This document shows positions 34,770 to 41,900 of a stretch of 47,467 bases of DNA, piece after piece. The stretch covers positions 1 to 47,467 of the forward strand of contig JALEWA010000083.1 in NCBI GenBank assembly GCA_022788085.1, in the 5' to 3' direction. A program made the translations under genes and the position numbers. Within the stretch, counting starts at the first letter, position 1. Every line of letters begins with the position of its first letter. The notes under the pieces are model-generated. The model was not told the origin of the DNA. It did not search any database and worked only from the letters and a program-made list of their open reading frames with translations. The DNA comes from Lachnospiraceae bacterium. Lineage in GTDB: Bacteria > Bacillota > Clostridia > Lachnospirales > Lachnospiraceae.

Positions 34770-35819
34770 CTATGCCTGATACTTCTTCATGGAAATATCT
34801 ATAATCTTTTCACAAAGACCTGCAAAATCAATTCCAACAGCCGCTGCCTCCTGTGGTAACAAAGAGGTTGGTGTCATTCCCGGTAAGGTGTTTGCTTCCA
34901 GGCAATAGAAATTAAAATCAGAATCCATACGAAAGTCCATTCTTACATAAGTGCAAAGTCTTAAGGCGTCATAAACCTTCTCTGCGCATTCCTGCATTGC
35001 CTTTGTTACATTCTGTGGTAATTCAGCCGGACATGTTTCTATGGCAGAGCCAGCCTGATATTTATTCTTATAATCATAGAATCCAACCTTGGGAGCAATC
35101 TCAATAATTGGAAGAGCCTTTCCATCAATAACGCCTATAGAAAACTCTCTTCCTTCTATAAATTCCTCTATTAGAACACGCTTTTCAAAGGTAAATGCTT
35201 TTTCTAAAGCTTCTTCAAGTTCCTTCTCATTTATTGCCTTGTATACACCTACGCTGGAACCGCCGCAATTGACTTTGACGATACACGGAAAGCTGTTCCA
35301 ACAAATCTTTTCTCCCTCTACCACGGTAATTCCCTTTGGTGTCGGTATATTATATTTCACAAACAGCTCTTTTGAAATGGCCTTATCCATAGCAAGTGCA
35401 CTGGATAGATAATTTGTTCCGGTATATTTGATATCCAGCAGGTCGAACATCGCCTGAATCTTTCCATCTTCACCATTCTGTCCATGAAGGGCAAGAAAGA
35501 CAATATCCGCCTGTGAACAGATGTCAATGACATGTGGTCCAATTACACATTCCGGATTATCCTTACGCATTGCCTTTACCTGACTGATATCGGGATTCTG
35601 GCTGCTGATTGCACCAATCTTCTCACTCCAGTCCCTCTTTACGGAAAAGATATCCTTGTAATTATCTTCTTCATACCCAAGATAAACATCAAGCAACATC
35701 ACCTGATGCCCCTTATTAACTAGCGCTTTATATATCATGGAACCCGTCACTAAGGATACATCTCTCTCTGTACTGATTCCTCCTGCTAATACTACAATTT
35801 TCATGTTATCATTCACCAT
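34770..35819 (-). CDS. ddl: D-alanine--D-alanine ligase
   Basis: Makes D-Ala-D-Ala for peptidoglycan precursors. The 349-residue ATP-grasp protein has the N-terminal glycine motif VLAGGISTERDVSL, LHGQNGEDG, ATP-grasp segments (IVKVNCGGSSVGVY, RVLIEEFIEGREFSIGV) and the active-site loop YDYKNKY typical of D-Ala rather than D-Lac ligases. It is somewhat longer than DdlB. The start is uncertain within a few codons: ATG at 35819, GTG just after it, or ATG at 35804 (MKIVVLAGG). It lies between the GH9-like lipoprotein gene and murF. Confidence 0.95.
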   Translation of the reverse strand: MVNDNMKIVVLAGGISTERDVSLVTGSMIYKALVNKGHQVMLLDVYLGYEEDNYKDIFSVKRDWSEKIGAISSQNPDISQVKAMRKDNPECVIGPHVIDICSQADIVFLALHGQNGEDGKIQAMFDLLDIKYTGTNYLSSALAMDKAISKELFVKYNIPTPKGITVVEGEKICWNSFPCIVKVNCGGSSVGVYKAINEKELEEALEKAFTFEKRVLIEEFIEGREFSIGVIDGKALPIIEIAPKVGFYDYKNKYQAGSAIETCPAELPQNVTKAMQECAEKVYDALRLCTYVRMDFRMDSDFNFYCLEANTLPGMTPTSLLPQEAAAVGIDFAGLCEKIIDISMKKYQA

Positions 35820-35831
35820 ACCTTTCTAACA

Positions 35832-37199
35832 TTATTTTATATCATCTGCGGCATCATCCAACAGATCACTTAGGCAAAACAGTAAAATACCGTTCCATTC
35901 CAATGTTCTTCCGGAAACTGCTTCTTTTGGCTGCCATTTTCCTGTTTCATCTATATAGATATTACCTGTTGCATTTCTTCCGCAAAGATAATGTAATGTA
36001 TTCTCTATAATCACAGCATATTCATTACTTGGCGTAATATAATCTACAAAACAAATCAACAATACCTTTTGCAGATTTTGTGATATATCATTGGAAGAAA
36101 CCAAATACGGATTTTCCTTTTCCTTACGGTTAATTTCTTCTGTTTCATCCACAAGTTCCTTCATGATTTTTGTACATAAGTCTCTGTTTGTATTCTTTAC
36201 CGTACCAAGATAAGTAACCGCTCCATAAAAAACAAATTTGTCTTCCGTCATTTTCTTTGTTCTGTTTTCCAGAAATTTTTCGATCAGTACCGCATAATTA
36301 CGACTGCCCTCTACTTTAAAGAGCTGTGTGGCCGCATAAAAGTGTGCTGATGGATTCTCCTTTGCACCCTGTGTCTGTCTTTCCATCCACTTCCATGCTT
36401 TTTGTGAGGCTGCTCTATATTCCTTAGATACATTGGCATCATATTTTCCAAAGGCATCCGCACTCTGCGCTAAAACACCGCAAAAAGCTGCTGTCGCCTC
36501 ATAATCCTCAAACATGCTTCCGTTTTTATCCTGAAAAGTCATCAGCCATTCTGCCATTTTCAAAAGCTGTGTGACAAGATTATTGTCTTTTTCAAAAAGA
36601 GTACCATGAAATTGTAATGCAAGCATCATGGAATGCATACCAAAGCTTACATTGCAAATATCTTCTGCACTTACCTGTTCAGCCGGCGGCAGCTCCTCCT
36701 GGAGATTCTGCACAAGCCCCGCAAAAATGGGATCATATACCTCTTCTGCTATCTCAAAAGTATACGATCTTCCCACCTCATTTTGTTCTATGTAATATGT
36801 TCCCGGTTCGGTTACAGCAGAAAAATCCCCCACACTAATGCTGTTCTCATGGGAATCTCCTGCTGTGGAAAGCTTTTGTATTGTTCCTGTATAAACAACC
36901 TCCCAGTCAGCCTCTCTTATTACCCGAAAGCTGCCTGTAAGATTATCACCAATGAAAATCACTTTTTTCTCCCGATCCGGTTGATACCCGTTTCGGTCCA
37001 CCAAGGCTCTTACCATACTGACAGGGAGTTCTAAGCTTACCCCATTAAATACTACCGGCTGTTCTATCTTATATGTTTCTTCCTTTACTTGTTCCTTTAT
37101 CTCTGATTCCTGCTTTTCCTCCTTCTCCTGCACACCGGTTCCACATCCGGTTGCTGTCAGAAGCAGAGCAAGGAAAAGGCAGAGTAATTTCTTTTCCAT
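35832..37199 (-). CDS. GH9-like lipoprotein, apparently non-catalytic
   Basis: Surface lipoprotein with a cellulase-family fold but probably no cellulase activity. The 455-residue protein has a signal peptide and lipobox TGC (about 17-19), then a charged linker. An Ig-like domain of the CelD_N type follows (about 60-155, VRALVDRNGYQPD and FSAVTEPGTYYIE), then an alpha/alpha-toroid region resembling GH9 (AEWLMTFQDKNGSMF, TLHYLCGRNATGNIYI, LEWNGILLFCL). The GH9 nucleophile motif of the DAGDY type between the two domains is absent and the usual C-terminal NE-containing acid motif is not recognisable. It is 12 bases upstream of ddl, so a role in wall sensing or scaffolding is more likely than polysaccharide digestion; that is inference. 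Confidence 0.75.
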   Translation of the reverse strand: MEKKLLCLFLALLLTATGCGTGVQEKEEKQESEIKEQVKEETYKIEQPVVFNGVSLELPVSMVRALVDRNGYQPDREKKVIFIGDNLTGSFRVIREADWEVVYTGTIQKLSTAGDSHENSISVGDFSAVTEPGTYYIEQNEVGRSYTFEIAEEVYDPIFAGLVQNLQEELPPAEQVSAEDICNVSFGMHSMMLALQFHGTLFEKDNNLVTQLLKMAEWLMTFQDKNGSMFEDYEATAAFCGVLAQSADAFGKYDANVSKEYRAASQKAWKWMERQTQGAKENPSAHFYAATQLFKVEGSRNYAVLIEKFLENRTKKMTEDKFVFYGAVTYLGTVKNTNRDLCTKIMKELVDETEEINRKEKENPYLVSSNDISQNLQKVLLICFVDYITPSNEYAVIIENTLHYLCGRNATGNIYIDETGKWQPKEAVSGRTLEWNGILLFCLSDLLDDAADDIK

Positions 37200-37237
37200 T
37201 TCAAATGTCCTCTTTATGGTAACTGGCTATCATCCAT

Positions 37238-38434
37238 TCATTGTACACGCATTTTGTCTGCAAGTAAAGACTTTGTATTCTCGTTTCGATAAACGATTTT
37301 ACCATCAATCATGGTCAACAGTGTATTCGTGAAAATCTCCATCGGATTACCATCAAAGATAGCAAGATCCGCATCTTTTCCAGGTTCCAGACTTCCTAAC
37401 CTGTCAGAAACACCACATATTTTTGCTGCATTTATGGTAATGGCACGCAAGCCCTCCTGTATAGGAAGTCCTGCCTTTACACTTAGACCTGCGCAAAGAG
37501 GAAGCGTCTGTATCAATGATACGGGATGATCTGTTGTAATCGCTATCAGGATTCCACTATTTGCAAGAATTCCCGCTGTTTTAAAGGTGGCATTCTGTAC
37601 TTCAATCTTATTGCGGCTTGCCAAATCAGGTCCGACAATCGCCGGAAAACCTTCTTGCGCAAGCTCATCGGCTATCAGATGCCCTTCACTGCAATGATCA
37701 AGTGTCACCGAAAGGTGGAATTCCTTTGCAATCCTGATTGCCGTAAAAATGTCGTCTACACGGTGAACATGCGCCTTCAGCGGTATTTTTCCCTCCAACA
37801 CAGGAACCCATGCTTCATAGTGAAAATCAGGTTCTATTTTCCCTCTTTGATCCAGATATTGGCGCGCCTTGGTAAGCTCCTGCCTTAAAAGTCCTGCAAT
37901 TCCCATCCTTGTTACCGGAGAAATTTCCGCAGCTTCAAAATTCACCTTGGGATTTTCCCCAAAAGCTACTTTCATTGCCGCCGGAGCTTTTATAATCAAG
38001 TCATCGATTCTTCTGCCACTTGTTTTGATAACAGCAAATTGGCCACCGACAACGTTGGAGCTGCCGGGTCCAATCATAGCTGCTGTGATGCCTGCCTCCA
38101 CTGCATCATGGAAGGCTGCATCCATGGTATTAATGGCATCAATTGCACGAAGCATTGGTGTAATGGGATGTACCATCTCATTGCAGTCATCGCCTTCCTT
38201 TCCCTTCTTTTCCTCTGTAATTCCCATATGGCAATGAGCCTCTATGAGTCCGGGAAAAACATGCTGATGCCTGACATCCATGATCTGACAATCTGTAGAT
38301 TCAGGAAGCGTAAAATGGGGAGATACCTCTAAAATCCTGCCATTTTTGATAAGGATACTACCCGTAAAGGTATCCTCCCTCTTACCGCTTTCTTCCTTCA
38401 TCGGATGAATGATTGCATGTTCAAGCAATAACAC
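37238..38434 (-). CDS. Amidohydrolase family protein, imidazolonepropionase-like
   Basis: Predicted metal-dependent hydrolase of unknown substrate. The 398-residue protein has the amidohydrolase barrel markers HCHMG (about 68), KAHVHR, LDHCSEGH and TTDHP, followed by the C-terminal GKDADLAIFDGNP motif that closes the beta-sandwich. The start is GTG at 38434 with GGAG 7 bases upstream, 4 bases after the M23 gene stop. Its position between an M23-type protein and a GH9-like lipoprotein in a ddl-murF operon suggests an envelope link, but the family members near it act on hydantoin- or imidazolone-like compounds. Confidence 0.88.
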   Translation of the reverse strand: MLLLEHAIIHPMKEESGKREDTFTGSILIKNGRILEVSPHFTLPESTDCQIMDVRHQHVFPGLIEAHCHMGITEEKKGKEGDDCNEMVHPITPMLRAIDAINTMDAAFHDAVEAGITAAMIGPGSSNVVGGQFAVIKTSGRRIDDLIIKAPAAMKVAFGENPKVNFEAAEISPVTRMGIAGLLRQELTKARQYLDQRGKIEPDFHYEAWVPVLEGKIPLKAHVHRVDDIFTAIRIAKEFHLSVTLDHCSEGHLIADELAQEGFPAIVGPDLASRNKIEVQNATFKTAGILANSGILIAITTDHPVSLIQTLPLCAGLSVKAGLPIQEGLRAITINAAKICGVSDRLGSLEPGKDADLAIFDGNPMEIFTNTLLTMIDGKIVYRNENTKSLLADKMRVQ

Positions 38435-38438
38435 CTGT

Positions 38439-39278
38439 TTACTCCATATTTTCCAAAGGATTTACGGGTTCTCCATCCTTTGTCATTTTAAAGTAGACAT
38501 TACTTCCTTCTACAGAATAGAAGATTGTTGGTTTTGCAACTTTACCAATGGTATCTCCGGCTTTCACCTGCTGCCCTTCCTTAAGAGTAATATCCGTTAA
38601 CTGTCCATAAGTCAGCTCATAACCATTTCCTAGATCAAAAAGGATGCTGTCACCCGTCTGGGCATCATGGTAAATCTTCTTTACAGTAGCATCGGCTGCT
38701 GCTGTAATCGTGTCACCCTCTTTTGCTGCAATAACAACAGAAGGGTTGTAACGGTATTGCTGCATCGTAGAGAAGTAAATTGCCTTATCCATGCTGTAAT
38801 CAAGCAGAACTTCACCTGCAACAGGCCATTGAAGCTTATCCTCTGCATGAAAAGAAGGAGTATTCGCTACAACCTGAGCTTCCTGTGTTTCTACTTCCTG
38901 TGGCTTGGCAACAATCTCTGTTTCCTTCTGTGTTGTTTCTTCGGGCTCCTGCATCGCAAGTGATGCTCTGTCATTTTTTACCTCGCCTGAATTTACTTCC
39001 ATATAATTCGGATCTACATCCATATCATTATTCTGGCTCAAATCCGTATTCTCGTCTCTTGTAAATCTTCCATCTGCTACCAGTTCATCCTTTGTTTCTG
39101 CCTTATTCTGTTGTTGCTCCAGCTGCGCAAAATCTATTCGATTTTCCTCTTTATTCGAGTCTTTTTGTGCTGCCATATATACTCCTGTCAGAGTTAGAGC
39201 TGATAATACGAAGACGGATGCCGCAATCACGGACACCTTTTCCTTCTGCAAACCTGAACGCTTTTTACGTTTATTCAT
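38439..39278 (-). CDS. Degenerate M23 (LytM) protein, SpoIIQ-like
   Basis: Membrane-anchored protein related to M23 endopeptidases, possibly the SpoIIQ engulfment factor. The 279-residue product has a basic N-terminus, one membrane helix (about 17-35, VSVIAASVFVLSALTLTGV), an acidic low-complexity linker, and a C-terminal LytM fold (about 175-275). The metal ligands are missing: the HxxxD position reads YNPSVV and the HxH position reads VYFKM, so it should lack zinc-dependent hydrolysis. ATG at 39278 has GAGG 8 bases upstream. It begins the envelope operon. SpoIIQ is suggested by layout and size; another LytM-type regulator is possible. Confidence 0.72.
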   Translation of the reverse strand: MNKRKKRSGLQKEKVSVIAASVFVLSALTLTGVYMAAQKDSNKEENRIDFAQLEQQQNKAETKDELVADGRFTRDENTDLSQNNDMDVDPNYMEVNSGEVKNDRASLAMQEPEETTQKETEIVAKPQEVETQEAQVVANTPSFHAEDKLQWPVAGEVLLDYSMDKAIYFSTMQQYRYNPSVVIAAKEGDTITAAADATVKKIYHDAQTGDSILFDLGNGYELTYGQLTDITLKEGQQVKAGDTIGKVAKPTIFYSVEGSNVYFKMTKDGEPVNPLENME

Positions 39279-39336
39279 TCTCATCACCTCAATAGTAGCA
39301 TTGCCTGATTTTTAGAATCTATACACTTTTGTCACG

Positions 39337-39367
39337 AAAAAAGAGCCGAAGTAATCTTTGGCTCTTT
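39337..39367 (-). terminator. Terminator of the acyltransferase gene
   Basis: AAGAGCC (39341-39347) and GGCTCTT (39360-39366) form the stem, with a 12-base loop and a T-run on the minus strand just downstream. It separates the acyltransferase gene from the envelope operon. Confidence 0.8.
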
Positions 39368-39387
39368 CTTTCCTTAGTATATATCGT

Positions 39388-41070
39388 TTATTTTGTTTTA
39401 TGCATGATTTTTCCAAATGTTGTGATTACTTTTTCAAACAGAACATTGCATACAATGACAACCGTATTATCATATAAGATCCCCATACCAAGACACACAA
39501 GGAAAGCTGTAACAACTGTTGCTCCGATGCCTCCTATACAGCCAAAACGAAGTGCCGTAATATGCAGCTTGCCCTGTACAACAACATACAATCCATACCA
39601 GTGAATCAGGATGATCGCATAGCTGTATTTAGAACACATCCTGATTAATAAATTGCTCTTACCACAGAATTTATCCTTATATTTTAAGAATACCGTATAA
39701 ATGGCACAGGATACCAGGATTAATGTCAACGCATTACTATATACGTAGTTCATTTTTGAAGAGTCGGTAAATACAACTCCTATTGATATGAATAACGCAA
39801 TCACTCCGACACCAATGATTTTGTTGTCATATTTACGACATTCGTTTCGTGATAATATATAGCCAAGCAGGAAGATACCATCCCAGTTAGCAAGAAATCC
39901 TGTTGCACCAAAGCTCATACCGAATAATGGAAGATAGGTTGTCAAAGCATTTAATGTAAGAATCACTGCTGCAAGTGAAAACAGCATCCTTGTATTTAGG
40001 TTCTGTACCATAACTCGGAAGAATGGCGTTGCAAAATACAAAGCTATGATAGTGTAAACCAGCCACAGATGCGGTCCTACATCCGATGCTCCTGTCACAA
40101 TCCATTTACATGCCGCAACAATATTTTTGGGTGGCAGCAAGCTTACTTCATTTCCCAGAATCAGAAGGAGCATATAATAGGCAATCAGAGGAATGATAAC
40201 CTTAGAAGCTCGTCTTAAATAAAAAGCGGAAACTTTTTCTTCCTTTTTTGAATCAAGCAAAAGATTACCGGAAAGCATCACATAAATCATGTTGCAGCAT
40301 AAGCCGATACTAAGTCCACCTACAATTAACAGTCTTTTCCAATCCGCATCTGCCGAGTCTACCACCGGCGAACAGGTATGCGCCAAAATAACCAATATTG
40401 CTGCAAGAATTCTAAGATAATCCAAATGTACCTGTCTGTCTACTCCTGTCTCAGGACCAAATAATACATTTTTCACATAGGCCTTCGCATCCATTCCTTT
40501 TGCCCGTGTGCCATGTGCCCAGAAAATCAGTATCAATCCAGCAATAACTGCAGGGAAATACATCAAACAGTTATTTACCGTTTTATTAGAAATAACCGGT
40601 GTAATCTTCGTTTTTGCTGTGTATGCCCGAATCTCACTCAATGTAAAATCACCGTCTATATCAAAACGCAGATTCGCATATTGGGCTAATGGAATCGGCA
40701 ACTGACAGGTCGCATTTCCTTGCTGAATGCTTGTCTTTACGGAATGCTTTTCAGAATAGTTTTCCCCTTCCTTTGCATAAAATACCTGAACCGGTATTGG
40801 TTGAATTTCTGCTGAAGGATTGGCCAATACGAGTTCAATACCACCAATTTGCTGCGACATTCCTGCGAGATAGAATTGTGGGTCTTCACCATTTACTGTA
40901 AATACATGTCCAGCTACATCATATCCTGTTGCCCCAACATATGCACTATCCAGTATATTCTCTGCCTCTCCCTGCATTTCATAGGAATAATCAAGATTCT
41001 TGTAGAATACAACTCCTAACACAACCACAATGGCTAATGTAAGAAGGATGTATTTTAAATGTTTTTTCAT
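39388..41070 (-). CDS. Acyltransferase family 3 membrane protein
   Basis: Integral membrane enzyme predicted to transfer acetyl or acyl groups to a surface glycan or other exported substrate. The 560-residue protein starts with one membrane helix and an extracellular beta-rich region (about 30-170). It continues as a multi-helix acyltransferase-3 domain (about 180-555) with the early motif LDYLRILAAILVILAHTCSP containing the conserved His. The ATG at 41070 has GGGAG 9 bases upstream; the longer frame from 41118 lacks support. The extra N-terminal extracellular domain is unusual for simple OatA-type enzymes. It is flanked by terminators. Confidence 0.88.
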   Translation of the reverse strand: MKKHLKYILLTLAIVVVLGVVFYKNLDYSYEMQGEAENILDSAYVGATGYDVAGHVFTVNGEDPQFYLAGMSQQIGGIELVLANPSAEIQPIPVQVFYAKEGENYSEKHSVKTSIQQGNATCQLPIPLAQYANLRFDIDGDFTLSEIRAYTAKTKITPVISNKTVNNCLMYFPAVIAGLILIFWAHGTRAKGMDAKAYVKNVLFGPETGVDRQVHLDYLRILAAILVILAHTCSPVVDSADADWKRLLIVGGLSIGLCCNMIYVMLSGNLLLDSKKEEKVSAFYLRRASKVIIPLIAYYMLLLILGNEVSLLPPKNIVAACKWIVTGASDVGPHLWLVYTIIALYFATPFFRVMVQNLNTRMLFSLAAVILTLNALTTYLPLFGMSFGATGFLANWDGIFLLGYILSRNECRKYDNKIIGVGVIALFISIGVVFTDSSKMNYVYSNALTLILVSCAIYTVFLKYKDKFCGKSNLLIRMCSKYSYAIILIHWYGLYVVVQGKLHITALRFGCIGGIGATVVTAFLVCLGMGILYDNTVVIVCNVLFEKVITTFGKIMHKTK

Positions 41071-41100
41071 GTTGCATTTCTCCCGGATTGTTTTTTGTAA

Positions 41101-41113
41101 TATACTCAGTATA
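41101..41113. promoter_or_regulatory. Palindrome in the acyltransferase promoter region
   Basis: TATACTCAGTATA is a perfect 13-base palindrome with a one-base centre, located about 30 bases upstream of the acyltransferase start. TATACT on the minus strand may double as the -10 behind a TTTACT, 18 bases upstream. Regulatory meaning is inference. Confidence 0.4.
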
Positions 41114-41118
41114 TACAA

Positions 41119-41154
41119 AAATCCACCATGTAGTAAAGACTACTTGATGGATTT
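41119..41154 (-). terminator. Terminator of the HEPN-like gene
   Basis: Fifteen-base arms 41119-41133 and 41140-41154 pair with one wobble and one mismatch around a 6-base loop, followed by a T-run on the minus strand (TTTTTG). Confidence 0.8.
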
Positions 41155-41179
41155 GTTAAAAACAAATAAATGAATTTCT

Positions 41180-41773
41180 TTATGAGTTTCCGCAGCGCAG
41201 CTTTTCATAAAAATGATCAAACATATCCATTAGTTTTAAACACTCCTGATACTGCTCAAATGCTTCCTCCTTTAAATAGATATCCTTTACTTGATTGATT
41301 ACACTGTCCCAATCTATTTTTTTAATGCAGAACTCCTTATATCCGGTAATCTTCTTATTGATTCCATGCGCTGCTGCATTACGAACATAACTTCTTAGCT
41401 CAGGAAAAAAGCTTGTATTTTTGTCCTTACAGAGTCCTATATCATCCGCAAAGCTGCATAATGCAAACATTTCCAGCATAGTCGCATGTTTTGGATTTAT
41501 TAATCTTATGTAAACCTGCAGGCATATATCTTCTCCCCGGTAATGGCCTCTCACACCTATAATTGGATTTTCTTTGGTTGAATGATTCATATAATGTGCA
41601 TATAGAACATATGAAATATTTGACTTATCATCTGCAATACTTGTTGTTCCCAGATATTCGCTTGTTTCCTCAAATGTGTTAGACTTAGCTGTCACGAAGT
41701 ATTTGGAAAGTTCACCTTGAATTCGTCGAAGAAGTGATTTGGAATCCTTCTTCTCTGCAAGTGTCATAGACAT
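41180..41773 (-). CDS. Small HEPN-like protein of unknown function
   Basis: I do not recognise a named family. The 197-residue soluble protein has no signal peptide or membrane helix. Its most telling segment is FFPELRSYVRNAAAHGI, with RNAAAH at 131-136, which is the R-N-x3-H (RX4H) pattern typical of HEPN-domain RNases and related toxins. It sits between predicted helices, as in HEPN folds. The rest is mostly helical, with a C-terminal acidic helix. ATG is preceded by AGGAG. It is one gene between two terminators, with a near-consensus sigma-28 promoter and no nucleotidyltransferase partner. The RNase idea is inference from one motif. Confidence 0.7.
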   Translation of the reverse strand: MSMTLAEKKDSKSLLRRIQGELSKYFVTAKSNTFEETSEYLGTTSIADDKSNISYVLYAHYMNHSTKENPIIGVRGHYRGEDICLQVYIRLINPKHATMLEMFALCSFADDIGLCKDKNTSFFPELRSYVRNAAAHGINKKITGYKEFCIKKIDWDSVINQVKDIYLKEEAFEQYQECLKLMDMFDHFYEKLRCGNS

Positions 41774-41829
41774 ATCCTACTCTCCTATGCGCTATCCTTA
41801 GCTTTTTACTTCGTGTCCATACAGAATAT

Positions 41830-41856
41830 ATATCGGCAGAAAAGAAGGTTTTCTTA
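41830..41856 (-). promoter_or_regulatory. Near-consensus sigma-28 (flagellar-type) promoter
   Basis: On the minus strand TAAG (41853-41856), a 15-base spacer and GCCGATAT (41830-41837) match the sigma-D/sigma-28 pattern TAAA-N15-GCCGATAA at all but two positions. It lies just after the hydratase terminator and about 57 bases before the HEPN-like start. Confidence 0.62.
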
Positions 41857-41861
41857 AATAG

Positions 41862-41894
41862 AAAACCCCAAAAGCAAAACGCTTTTGAGGTTTT
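41862..41894 (-). terminator. Terminator of the hydratase gene
   Basis: Fourteen-base arms 41862-41875 and 41881-41894 (one wobble) around AAAAC, with T-runs at the stem base. It lies 6 bases past the hydratase stop. Confidence 0.82.
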
Positions 41895-41900
41895 TTATTC

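Noticed and set aside
34770-35819. Ddl as a vancomycin-resistance type (D-Ala-D-Lac or D-Ala-D-Ser) ligase
   Set aside because: The active-site loop reads YDYKNKY as in ordinary D-Ala-D-Ala ligases, and no vanX, vanY, vanT or vanRS gene is adjacent; linkage is to murF.
35832-37199. GH9-like lipoprotein as an active secreted cellulase
   Set aside because: The nucleophile and acid motifs are not recognisable, the protein is lipid-anchored and it lies in a peptidoglycan precursor operon.
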